Origin: Rhodopirellula sp.
GTDB taxonomy: Bacteria > Planctomycetota > Planctomycetia > Pirellulales > Pirellulaceae
Assembly (NCBI GenBank): GCA_002690925.1
Contig: NZGD01000097.1
Coordinates: 1 to 49,027 of the forward strand
DNA length: 49,027 nucleotides
Direction of reading: 5' to 3'
Shown: one piece after another, positions 37,101 to 45,474 of the stretch
Numbering within the stretch: the stretch's first letter is position 1
Layout of the letters: every line of letters begins with the position of its first letter
Position numbers and translations under genes: made by a program
Notes under the pieces: generated by a model
The model's database searches: none
Seen by the model: the letters and a program-made list of their open reading frames with translations, nothing else
What the model was told of the DNA's origin: nothing

Positions 37101-40100
37101 CGTGTGGTCAATGACCTCTTGGACATGGGGTCCTTTGAACTGCCGCCCGCTGCGGTGATCGATTGGGCAACACCTGCGCCGATCGTTTATGGGACTAACT
37201 TGACAACCACTCAGTTGAATGCATCCGCAAATGATGGTGCTCAACCGAATCCGGGATCTGTATTTGGTAGTTTTGTTTACAGTCCACCGATCGGTACGCA
37301 GCTTCAGGCGGGTGATGACCAGGTCCTCTCTACGACGTTCACGCCAAATGAGCTGCGAAGTTTTCGTGTTACGGAGGCTATGGTTTTAATCGATGTCTCC
37401 AGAGCAAACCCGGTCATCGAATGGAGCAAGCCTGCGGATATCGTCTACTTGACGCCGCTCAGTGCTACCCAACTTGATGCCGTAGAAAAAAACGGATTGC
37501 CCGGAAGTTTTGTCTATAACCCTGCTGCCGGATCGGTTCTTGATGCGGGGCAGGATCAGTCGTTGAGCGTTTCTTTTACACCAGAAGACTCCGATAACTA
37601 CAACACTGTGTCAGCAGACGTTTTGATCAATGTTCTCAAAGCAACCCCCGCAATTTCCTGGAGCAATCCTGCTGATATTCCTTATGGAACCGCACTCGGT
37701 GCGACGCAATTGAATGCGACAGTAGATGGGGACTTGCCGGGTGATTTTGTTTACACACCGGCTGCAGGTGCATTGCTCGATGTGGGGCAAGGTCAGTTAC
37801 TGAATGTTGTTTTTGAGCCGACAGAAGATCGTAATTACAACAGCGTTGCTGCTGCTGTTGAAATCAATGTGGTGAAGGCTGATCCCGTGCTTTCTTGGCC
37901 TGAACCCGATGACATTGTGTACGGGACACCGCTCAGTAGCACGCAGTTAAACGCTACAGTTAGCGACGGTGTGTTGGGTGATTTTGTTTACACGCCCGAT
38001 ACGGGTACCATCCTTGCAGCAGGAGTAGATCAGGTTCTACGAGTGGAATTCAATCCCACCGGCACCGATGCAGCACGCTACAACCAGGCCCTGAAAAATA
38101 CTGAGATCACGGTTTTAAAGGCAGACCCGTCAATCACATGGGATGGTCCGGCAGCGATTCCGCACGGAACTCTGTTAAGTGGTGCGCAGTTGAACGCCAC
38201 TGCAGATGTGGCAGGAGTTTTTTCCTACTCTCCTGATTTTGGCGCCCAATTGAGCGTCGGTAATGGCCAGACCCTGAGCTTGACGTTCACGCCCGATGAT
38301 AACAACTTCAACACGCTTGGGGCTTCTGTCACGATTGACGTTCTTCCGAATCAGGCTCCGTCTTTCACTGCGTCGGATCCACCTGCAATATTGGAGGATG
38401 CAGGGGCACAAACGGTAACAGGATTTATCAGCAGTTTTGATGTGGGAGCGGGTGAGTCTGCGCTGCAGTCAGTGTTGGCTTACCAGATAGTGAGTGTCAA
38501 TTATCCCTGGATGTTCGCCTCTCTGCCAAGCGTCACTAGTGCCGGCGTGCTGACCTATGAAATTGCACCGGATGTGTTTGGCGAGGCAACCTTTGAACTT
38601 GCAGTTCAAGACGATGGTGGTACGGATGGTGGCGGTGTGGATATTTCGACCACTCAAACCTTCACCATCACGGTGACGGGCGTGAACGATGCACCAGGTT
38701 TCAGTATTGGAGATCCCGTTGAGGTGCTTGAGGATTCAGGTGCACAGACAGTGTCTGGTTTTGCATCAGATTTCTTTCCTGGCCAATACGAGGACGGTAC
38801 GTGGCCCGGTTCTCAGGTGATGCATGATGAGGGTGCTGATGGTACAGCGGATCCTCTGTCCACGGATAACTTTAATCCGACACCTATCGGTTCAACTCAA
38901 CCGGGCTCGAATCTTGTTACCGGGTATGTAGAGGATGCTTTCGCGGTAGGTGATATGGATGTGTTCACGTTTACGGTTGAACCTGGTTTCCAGTGGAGCG
39001 GTTTGTATGTCGATGCTTACGACTACCCCAACGGCGCGGGTGAGGACCTTGCAGCCTTCCTTGCAATCGATACAGGTTCGTCATTCCCTTACAACGCGTT
39101 TGATTTCCTTGACCCGAATGTGGACTACAACGCCTTCATTGGTGGCACGATATTTGGAGGAGAGGATGAGTCGAAAGGGCGGAATATTCTTCCTCGCGCA
39201 GGAAATTCGGCGGGTAGTGGTTTTAGTGGTCCGCTAGGTGCAGGTACCTACACGATCTACATTCAGCAGACAGGGCCAGCGACTCGTTACACACTTGATC
39301 TCGAGGTGACTTCGGTTGCCAGTCAGAGCTTGTCTTCTTACGAAGTGAGCGGTGTGAGTCTGCCATCGTTGTTTTCGGCTGGTCCAGCGATAGACGTTAA
39401 TGGCGATTTGACTTTCACTCCGGCGGCCGACACTTTCGGGACGTCAACCTTCCAGGTTCGTGTGCTGGATGATGGCGGTACGGCAAATGGTGGCGTGGAT
39501 GCCTCTGGATTCCTCACTGGTACCATCACGGTTGAAGAGGTAGTGGTGAACCGTGACTACGGTGATGCACCCGCTGTGTATGCAGTTTTAGCGGCGGACA
39601 ATGGTGCTTCGCATGTCGTCGGCTCGTTGACGCTGGGAGTTGCTATTGATGCAGAATCAGATGGTCAACCAACATCCAATGCGGATGGTGATGGAAGCGA
39701 TGATGACGGTGTGGTCGAATTGGCAAGTGTGATTGCTGTCAGTGATGCCGCAACAACTTCAAGTTTTCTGGTCACAGCGTCGGAAGCAGGACGTGTCGAT
39801 GCATGGATCGATTTCAACGAGAATGGAGTCTGGTCGGATACTGGTGAGCAGATCGCCAATAATGTTGTTGTAAGTGGCGGTGCAAATACATTCAGTTATG
39901 TTGTTCCAGCAGGAACAGCAGCGGGCGATAAAGTAGTCCGCTTCCGCCTCAGTTCCGCCGGTGGCCTGGCACCTACAGGTGCTACAGTTGATGGTGAAGT
40001 TGAGGATATGCTGTTGGGTATTGTGGACGGGGCGGTGCCTTCTGCGGTTGCCGCGGAAATGAATTCTGCCACAACATCCATCGAAATCAACGCAGATGTA

Positions 40101-41138
40101 TTAACCATCAGTGACGGTGTTTCTGATTTGTTTTCAGCACCTCTAGCGTCGATCGACACGCTGGTCGTGACTGGTCGTGCAGCCAATGACGAAGTCGCGT
40201 TGGCGTTTGAGACGGGGCCCACCAATGGGGTCAGTCTGGATGGCGCGGGCGGTGATAATTCGCTGGTCGTGTCAGCAGTAAGTATTGATCTTACTTCCAG
40301 CGGTTCATTGGTGGCTGTCAATTTTCAGTCCATTGATGCCAACGCTGCAACTCCCAGTCAAATTGTGCTCGATGCACCCTCGGTTTCTGCATTGTCACCT
40401 TCCACTCAAATGGTTCGGGTGACTGGTGGTGATGGTGATGCTGTTGTTTTGAAAGATGCCGGAAATTGGCTCATGGCCAACCCGTTGATTGAAAGTGGGC
40501 ATTTTTATCGAGTCGCTGTGAATCAGGTCACTTCAGAACAGCTTCAGCTTGATGAACCTTCGTCCGCGTGGAGGAACTTTCTTGTTCCAACCGATGTTGA
40601 TGCCAGCGGTACCACTACGGTGCTTGATGCTTTGTTGATCATTACAGAGGCTGGAACGAATGCGTATTCTGATTCCAATACATCGGTTCTCAATGATCCT
40701 TTGACAGTCGAGTCGTGGCCAGGGCGTTACTTTGATGTCAGTCGTGACGGCAGAATCACTGCGTTTGATGCACTGCTTGTCTTGAATTTTTTGGCGTTGA
40801 TTGGCAGTGGTGAAGGTGAAGCAGTGTTGCCGTCAGGTGATGTGTTGTTGGGCAGGGCTGAGGGGCTCGCACATGATCAGGGGGGGGCATGGCCTACGTT
40901 GGCTCCAAACCGACGCGCACAGGGACTGATGCCTGAACAGCAAGCTGTTTCGGTTCAGCTCTCTGAGGTGCAGTTTCAGTTGTCGTTGGAAAATGGGAAC
41001 GAGAGTTCGCCGCAGTTGCCTGCAAGTCAGAGCCTGGCAGGCACAATAGGTACCCCGCTTTCCACCGAATCACAGCTGTGGGCAGACAGCGTTGACCAGT
41101 TGTTGTCTGGGCATGCTGGTTTGTATGAACAGCTGTAG
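34194..41138 (+). CDS. Giant secreted multidomain protein (beta-helix, Ig-like repeats, cadherin-like, GEVED, dockerin-like)
   Basis: A 2,314-residue protein typical of planctomycete extracellular giants. A basic N terminus leads to LLEHLEDRRVLA (40-51), the planctomycete LEPR-XLL-type motif. Next come beta-helix regions (about 55-985) rich in N-x-(A/S)-x-x-G-G-G-I/V repeats, starting with DSGAGSLRAALQSAN. Five Ig-like repeats of about 80 residues (988-1385) carry the pattern YGT-x-L-x-x-TQLNA then F-V-Y-x-P. Two cadherin-like domains follow (about 1386-1785); the second is interrupted by a 174-residue insert (1536-1709). A GEVED domain (1786-1940) contains its GEVED motif near 1934. Two dockerin-like loops lie at 2134 and 2181. 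A GTG at 34143 would add 17 residues; I prefer the ATG. Likely a cell-surface or secreted adhesin; no catalytic site is seen. Confidence 0.85.
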   Translation: MTLTSIRGRFGLSSRINRSCSRQRGKLRQHKFRQQRRRSLLEHLEDRRVLATYMVTTLADSGAGSLRAALQSANATGVADTIVFDEALAGTINLGAANGAIPITSPVSIQGPGSSSMTVDANATPSDKLRVFEISDAANDVSITGLTLTGGIVDDGGGGILFRSADTLTLVDTVVTGNQASSGGGIYSEYDGSIVLQSSTVSGNTADSGKGGGIHAVDGNVSLTDSTISGNYSYGDGAGIFSQYAGNINISGSQIANNKVTEAGYHGGGIYGANGDITITGSTISGNESKGDGGGVYSYKGSLTISNTTITGNTAEYGGGGVFNYEGDLTIVSSVFTNNRANYGSGGGIGNDRGRLTISGTQITDNQVVGDGGGVATGTGLINVSESLIASNTATMDGGGIASTLGVVFVTNSTISDNTSTGRGGGIQADAAPVRLVHVTLAFNDAGGAGGGIGVVDDSTGESFLIYNSILASNTAATGPDLHVPNDPGTLLDIQSSLISNNADSALTASTGDANGNVIGSAASPVDAKLSALANNGGATNTHDLSYTSPATDAANVALSLYLGADGNVGGGDDIALATDQRGGLYARNAFGLAAGPDMGALEKQSRPSLVVDTAADVINGDLSPGDRSFREMLALANGDLGDDEISFSLTLPATISLDSALGSLVIEETLSVVGPGADRLMIENASGQAFRIFDVQATTAQASFSGLRLSGGDAGSENGGAIRSEAAQLHLFQVELLGNAAASGGGIAVNTGDLSIISSTIAGNDASVTGGGIAALGVASSLVVLNSTISGNTTAGNGGGVYSQDTPIVLSNSTVAFNAAGTGGGVGLLANDNGESLSLKNTILAANTAASAADFIAPGDVANDLEVLFSLVGDSEGTSLAASSFTGGQPLADANGNLIGGGAGPLVDPGLEPLADQGGVTQTHALLVSSLAVDAGDRTLLPQDSYDVDVDNNFIEFLPVDQRGGPAKRVVNDLLDMGSFELPPAAVIDWATPAPIVYGTNLTTTQLNASANDGAQPNPGSVFGSFVYSPPIGTQLQAGDDQVLSTTFTPNELRSFRVTEAMVLIDVSRANPVIEWSKPADIVYLTPLSATQLDAVEKNGLPGSFVYNPAAGSVLDAGQDQSLSVSFTPEDSDNYNTVSADVLINVLKATPAISWSNPADIPYGTALGATQLNATVDGDLPGDFVYTPAAGALLDVGQGQLLNVVFEPTEDRNYNSVAAAVEINVVKADPVLSWPEPDDIVYGTPLSSTQLNATVSDGVLGDFVYTPDTGTILAAGVDQVLRVEFNPTGTDAARYNQALKNTEITVLKADPSITWDGPAAIPHGTLLSGAQLNATADVAGVFSYSPDFGAQLSVGNGQTLSLTFTPDDNNFNTLGASVTIDVLPNQAPSFTASDPPAILEDAGAQTVTGFISSFDVGAGESALQSVLAYQIVSVNYPWMFASLPSVTSAGVLTYEIAPDVFGEATFELAVQDDGGTDGGGVDISTTQTFTITVTGVNDAPGFSIGDPVEVLEDSGAQTVSGFASDFFPGQYEDGTWPGSQVMHDEGADGTADPLSTDNFNPTPIGSTQPGSNLVTGYVEDAFAVGDMDVFTFTVEPGFQWSGLYVDAYDYPNGAGEDLAAFLAIDTGSSFPYNAFDFLDPNVDYNAFIGGTIFGGEDESKGRNILPRAGNSAGSGFSGPLGAGTYTIYIQQTGPATRYTLDLEVTSVASQSLSSYEVSGVSLPSLFSAGPAIDVNGDLTFTPAADTFGTSTFQVRVLDDGGTANGGVDASGFLTGTITVEEVVVNRDYGDAPAVYAVLAADNGASHVVGSLTLGVAIDAESDGQPTSNADGDGSDDDGVVELASVIAVSDAATTSSFLVTASEAGRVDAWIDFNENGVWSDTGEQIANNVVVSGGANTFSYVVPAGTAAGDKVVRFRLSSAGGLAPTGATVDGEVEDMLLGIVDGAVPSAVAAEMNSATTSIEINADVLTISDGVSDLFSAPLASIDTLVVTGRAANDEVALAFETGPTNGVSLDGAGGDNSLVVSAVSIDLTSSGSLVAVNFQSIDANAATPSQIVLDAPSVSALSPSTQMVRVTGGDGDAVVLKDAGNWLMANPLIESGHFYRVAVNQVTSEQLQLDEPSSAWRNFLVPTDVDASGTTTVLDALLIITEAGTNAYSDSNTSVLNDPLTVESWPGRYFDVSRDGRITAFDALLVLNFLALIGSGEGEAVLPSGDVLLGRAEGLAHDQGGAWPTLAPNRRAQGLMPEQQAVSVQLSEVQFQLSLENGNESSPQLPASQSLAGTIGTPLSTESQLWADSVDQLLSGHAGLYEQL

Positions 41139-41735
41139 CTGATGCGGCTGGTCGGAAGCGGCTAGTTTTTGTCCGAATTGCGTCGATAAAACAGGCGTAG
41201 ACTGGACTAGAGTACGCAGACGAGCAGATCGCAAAAGATCTGAAATGATACAGTGACAACGAACATTTTGGGTACCGTTCCGGCCTGCGTTGTGTGGCGA
41301 ACCTCTGCCAGTTTTGCATTGCTGGGTCTTAGGACGCGGTTTTGGGGGCTTGTTGCCCTGTTTATGGAAAATCCTGCTCTTGAGAGCCATCGAACGATGT
41401 TTCTGGCAGTTGAGTCGTTGGCTCGATGTCATCTAGGAAGGCGGCTTCGATGTGGGAGTTGATCTGTTGGGTAGTTGCGTTAACAGTGTCAATGCTGTCG
41501 TTCTTGTGTGACCGCGGGGCTGCTGCAAGCATGTTTTCGAATAATTCGGGCCAGTGCTTATGATCGCCTGCATGCAGTTCTGCCTAATGCTGAGACTTGA
41601 GACCATCGCGAATGCAAAAGAGACGGTGTAGCTCATGGCGACCCCACTGTTTTGATTTCGGGGCAGGTAGGTTGCTGTTGCCAAGGAGTAAGTGAATGCT
41701 GAGATCAGTGGTATGCTAAGCAAAATGCGGTTTCC
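41139..41735. other. Intergenic region, no recognised gene
   Basis: About 600 bp between the giant gene and the decayed DUF1501 gene. Short frames on both strands show nothing recognisable. The DUF1501 remnant begins at about 41736, and its original start codon cannot be identified. Confidence 0.4.
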
Positions 41736-42640
41736 GGTCGCGTTGGGATTTCATGCGTATTGGATCGTTTACCTGGGGGGACAGGCTGTGGTTTGACATG
41801 GGGCGACTTTCTTCGCTTGCAGTCAGTTCGGGCTGAACAGAAGTTCTTCACGTCCAAGGAAAGGCCAGCGAAGAGTGTGATTCAGGTCATTTTTCCAGCA
41901 GCGATCTCCGCTCAAAAAAGCTGGAATCCTAAGCAGTAGTTTCCGCTCGAATATCGAGGCTCCTTTGGGGTGAATAGGACCCCGGTTCGAGGGATCGTGC
42001 GGGACGAAATGATGCCCAGAACGGCGGAGGTTGTTGATCGTCTGACGCTTGTGGCTTTGGTGGTTGGGAAGATCCCGGGTCACAGTGTCGGAGACTATCA
42101 CATGTTCCGCGGTAATCCGATGACACCCGCGATCAAGAATCCCACAATTGGTAGCGTGGTGAATCACGAATTCTCAGCTTGTTCGGAATTGCCGGGTTAT
42201 CTTGTGATTGGTGATGTCAAAGATGACACAGGCTACTTGCCAGCGGAGTTTGGGCCATTCACGATCGGTGGTGATCCAGCGAACGCCGATTTTCAGATCA
42301 GGGACCTGCGATAGCCCAGTGAATTCGGGATCGAAACGTTTGAATCCAGAAAAAAAATCGCCATGTGATCAATTCACAATTTCGTAAGTTAGAGTCCGAA
42401 TCCGTAACGCTTGATACGACGGATTCGTTTTACCAGAAGGCGTACCAGATGATTTCGCCAAGTGCTACCGACCTTCGGACTCGTCACATTTCAAGGCTGT
42501 CGAAATTTTGGGAACCAGGATTTCGTGTTGGTCGATCAATTGGCCTGACCGTTTTCAGGATCAAATGTGCATGATGGCATGTCGAAAATCTGTCCTCCTT
42601 AATATCCTTTGGAATTGTTTACTTCATTACCGGGTGAATC
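41736..42640 (+). pseudogene. Decayed DUF1501-family gene
   Basis: The plus strand encodes a clear DUF1501 protein with several lesions. One frame reads GGTGCGLTWGDFLRLQS, then ERPAKSVIQVIFPA, then a TAG at 41937-41939. The same frame continues with FPLEYRGSFGVNRTPVRGI, RTAEVVDRLTLV, NPTIGSVVNHEFSA, DTGYLPAEFGPFTIGGDP and FQIRDLR, to a TAG at 42312. After a frameshift near the 8-A run at about 42350, another frame has VINSQFRKLESES, TDSFYQKAYQMISPSATD and, after further shifts, HDGMSKICPPL. These match the family order closely enough that the decay is convincing. The family is Tat-exported and normally partners a DUF1549/DUF1553 cytochrome protein. An intact pair lies about 3.7 kb downstream. 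Confidence 0.82.
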
Positions 42641-42929
42641 TTGATCACCATCAACCCCTGTTAATGGGTTGTCGATCACGAGTTGTTCTGTCAAGACTGG
42701 TGCAATCTGTTGTCTCGGATTTTGCTAGCGCAATGGTTGCTGGCTCATGAAAGGAAATGACTACTGCCGGAAATTGGTAACTAAGGTCTTTCGATTGTGA
42801 TAGTGTTCTACGGGAATAGTCGATTTCGAATCATGCGTGTGTAACTCGCAAAGGCAGCGATTGAGGACGTGCTGGTTTTGCAGTGCTACTGATTATCCGC
42901 GGGGAACTCATCAGATTGGCAGCATGCTG

Positions 42930-43178
42930 CTATTTGTGCTTGTCCGGAAGTAATACAAGTATGATAAGCCCAAGCAGACTGAGGAATCCAAGGCAGCCGA
43001 GACCTCCTGAATACCCTTTGCTCAGCGCGTAGCAGCAACACCCATAGATAAAAAATCCTGCTCCGGCGAGGAGGACTAAAAGTGAGATAATGGTGTCGCC
43101 CAAAGGGATAGATGCAACTTGAAGCAAAAGCCCGATCGCAATGCCGTAATTCGTTTTTTTCTGATACTCAGCAAGCAT
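42930..43178 (-). CDS. Small membrane protein, three hydrophobic segments
   Basis: An 82-residue, mostly hydrophobic protein: MLAEYQKKTNYGIAIGLLLQ, then two further hydrophobic stretches with GFFIYGCCCYALSKGYSG and FLSLLGLIILVLLPDKHK. The KKTN start and the end LLPDKHK resemble small membrane proteins I recall from planctomycetes, but no function is known. The frame opens at 43190, but the ATG at 43178 has GAGG six nt upstream and gives a tidy N terminus, so I prefer it. It lies in a gene-poor, AT-rich-looking zone. It probably sits in the cytoplasmic membrane. Confidence 0.65.
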   Translation of the reverse strand: MLAEYQKKTNYGIAIGLLLQVASIPLGDTIISLLVLLAGAGFFIYGCCCYALSKGYSGGLGCLGFLSLLGLIILVLLPDKHK

Positions 43179-43671
43179 AAGCAGCCTCATGGGTTTGGGT
43201 TATTAAATCATTGCTGAAAAGAGTGAACCAACATACTTTTGCCGCCATGCGGTTACCGACCGTACAAGAAGGAAGGCTCTGCATTGTCATCCCGCACAGA
43301 GAAGTTGGATTGGCAGCGACATGGTTTGTGTTCTAGGCTTTGAAAAGTTCACAAGAGGGCGCGTTTTTTTGGTGATCTGCAAAACAGTGCAAATGTTCAC
43401 CACTTCCGTCTGATGGAATTTAGCAATCGAAAAGAACAGTTTCAGTGTTTTTAGTAGCTACAGGTTTTGATTGGTTCGTCCATTTTTTAAGCGGCCCTGA
43501 CAGCGGGACGGTTGTGTCGCCAATTCAGATAAGACTTCAAGTGGTGCCATTCTTTGGGGAAAGTTTAAGCGACTACCTGCCAAGTTTTTCATCGCGTTGT
43601 TTGAGCAGATGGATGTTTTGCCTTTCGTTTGGCATGCCGTAGCCAAGTTTCTCACTGCTTATAGTCACCGA
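43179..43671. other. Intergenic region, no recognised gene
   Basis: About 490 bp upstream of the small membrane protein and downstream of the AlkD-like gene (both minus). It must contain the small gene's promoter; no clear motif was found. Confidence 0.4.
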
Positions 43672-44376
43672 TCACAGCCCAAGTTTTTTCTTGGTATGGG
43701 GGCTGGTGAGATGTTTGACAGCATCAAAAGGATCGCATGTTTCGTTGTGTATGATCGGACCGATTGACCTTGCGACTTTCAACGCTGCCCTGTTGAGTTT
43801 TGTCGTCCGCATACCCATGCCAATCAATGCGCCCGCCATTGACATTAAGATTGGGATTGACGCCTTCTTGCGTTGCTTGTCGATCGTAGCGATGTGTGCC
43901 AGAAAGTATGCTTCGTCTGGGGTGCTTTTTTTCTTGCTCTTGGATATTTCGTAGAGTAATCCGTAGCCGCAGCGGAGCCGAATGGAGTCTTTGCTCTTGA
44001 TCCATTGGTCAGCGAGTTCGACGACGAATGGTGTTTTGGCCAAGGGCGCACCGCAGGACGAGAACACGTGAGCCAGATAACCGCCTTCCAGGTCTTCGAC
44101 TTGTCTTTCCGCCTGCTCGGTGGTCATTGCTTTGGGATCGTCAATCAGAATTGAGATGATTTTCATCTCGTAAATATCCGATTTCCATAATGATTTTGCC
44201 AGTTTCGCATCACGCCCGATTGACTTGGCGTACTTGCGGAGAATCGTTAAGCCAAGTCCGTAGCTCTTGAGTCCACAGTTTTCGTGCTTCTTCCAATGCT
44301 CAATTCCACGCGGGTCCTGATTCTTTCTCAGGTAGGCTGCGACTGTCGACTTATTCATGAACGCATTATAAGACAT
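43672..44376 (-). CDS. DNA alkylation repair protein, AlkD-like
   Basis: A 234-residue protein of the AlkD/AlkC-type DNA alkylation repair (HEAT-like) family. It contains the typical segment GGYLAHVFSSCGAPLAKTPFVVELADQWI, which corresponds to the AlkD pattern of a helix, Cys-x-x-x-x and KTPF, followed by RLRCGYGLLYEISKSK. The rest is helical repeats rich in Lys, and the C terminus has HLTSPHTKKKLGL. AlkD removes alkylated bases such as 3- and 7-methylpurines through an all-helical scaffold. The exact substrate of this member is not predictable. ATG at 44376; a second ATG at 44358 is also possible. It looks like a single gene. Confidence 0.82.
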   Translation of the reverse strand: MSYNAFMNKSTVAAYLRKNQDPRGIEHWKKHENCGLKSYGLGLTILRKYAKSIGRDAKLAKSLWKSDIYEMKIISILIDDPKAMTTEQAERQVEDLEGGYLAHVFSSCGAPLAKTPFVVELADQWIKSKDSIRLRCGYGLLYEISKSKKKSTPDEAYFLAHIATIDKQRKKASIPILMSMAGALIGMGMRTTKLNRAALKVARSIGPIIHNETCDPFDAVKHLTSPHTKKKLGL

Positions 44377-44707
44377 TTCACCGAAGGGCCAACAGTTCGC
44401 CTAGCACTGAGTTGTGCTATTACGAGCTCGTTATTGAGAGAGAAGGATTGCTGAAATCATGTGCAGGTATGGGGTGGTACTTGCTTGCGGTGAACAAGTT
44501 CACCGCAAGCATGCACAGAGAAGGTTAAGGTCCCTAATGAATGCGGAGAATTTCACTTGTGTCGATTTTTCTATGATTTTGCTCACTTTGCCGATGCAGG
44601 TCGTTATTGTCGGGGATAGGTGAAAGAACACATGGAGCGAATGGTCAGCTATGCTGAAGCACGGTAACAGCGCTGATGATACACTGATTTGCTTGGAGTA
44701 GCCTGTT
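44377..44707. other. Divergent intergenic region
   Basis: About 330 bp between the minus-strand AlkD-like gene and the plus-strand arrestin-like gene, so both promoters should lie here. No clear motif or RNA gene was found. Confidence 0.4.
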
Positions 44708-45301
44708 GTGAAATTAGGTTTGACTGCAGTCGCATTTGATTCCTTTGAATCTTGGTTGTACGTCGTTTTGGCCCTGCTTGCAGTGGTTTGGGTCGTTGTC
44801 GCGGGTGTTGTTGTCCAAAGATATCGGAAGGGGAAACTGGTCATCCGTGTGGTTAAAGCCCGTCTGGGACGGGGGCGTGAGATCACGGGTTTGATTAAGG
44901 TGCTGGCGTACCAGCCGATTGCGAGTCAAGAGCTGAAAATCAGCCTGATTGCTGTGACCGAATGCGAGGTTGCTTCTGGAAGTGCTGGTGGTAGGAGGTC
45001 AACGATAGCCAAAGAAGTGTTTCGAAAAGAGTTGACGGTTACTGGTCCGGGGTATTATCGAGCAGGGCAGGAAAAAGAGTTTGAATTTGCGGTGCCAAGT
45101 CCAACTGTGAACGAAGCAAATAGTCTGATCGACCGGTGTCGCCGACCCTCGTTCTTACTCGATTCGAGTACCGGTAAGATCCGTTGGTGTTTGGATGCTC
45201 GTCTGTGTGCTAAAGGTGTGGATTTGACAAAGACCAAGGTCATTTCAGGGCTTCGGCCGGTAAAAGAGGAAATGCGTTGGGCCACGGACGCAAGGAGTTG
45301 A
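44708..45301 (+). CDS. Membrane protein with an arrestin-like domain (inferred)
   Basis: A 197-residue protein with one transmembrane helix (about 17-37) followed by RYRKGK, which suggests a cytoplasmic C-terminal domain. The domain is beta-rich: KLVIRVVKARLGRGREITG, then LKISLIAVTECEV, KEVFRKELTVTG, and finally SSTGKIRWCLDARLCAKGVDL. The last segment resembles the W-x-(V/L)-x-A-x-L-x-x-x-G-x-D-L pattern seen in arrestin-like and Spo0M-type folds, where two beta sandwiches scaffold other proteins. This is a fold-level guess. The start codon is GTG or TTG-type in the longest reading (GTG at 44708). It lies just upstream of the PSCyt1 gene and may share its transcript across 170 bp. Confidence 0.6.
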   Translation: MKLGLTAVAFDSFESWLYVVLALLAVVWVVVAGVVVQRYRKGKLVIRVVKARLGRGREITGLIKVLAYQPIASQELKISLIAVTECEVASGSAGGRRSTIAKEVFRKELTVTGPGYYRAGQEKEFEFAVPSPTVNEANSLIDRCRRPSFLLDSSTGKIRWCLDARLCAKGVDLTKTKVISGLRPVKEEMRWATDARS

Positions 45302-45474
45302 ATTCGCGATGTGTAGCTTGGGAAGTGAATCGACCGTTAAGATGCATTTCGCGTTCAAGGAGCCATTCGCGCGGATGACGCGTGTGCCGTGCCATACAGT
45401 TCGTCCAGAAAAACTTCCTGCCAGACTCGGATCTTGAAATCACGGTGCGATCATTGAATTTGTTGAGTTCTATA

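Noticed and set aside
45382..45474. An upstream GTG start for the cytochrome/DUF1549 gene
   Set aside because: It would add 31 polar residues before the signal peptide. The ATG at 45475 puts the signal peptide at the N terminus.
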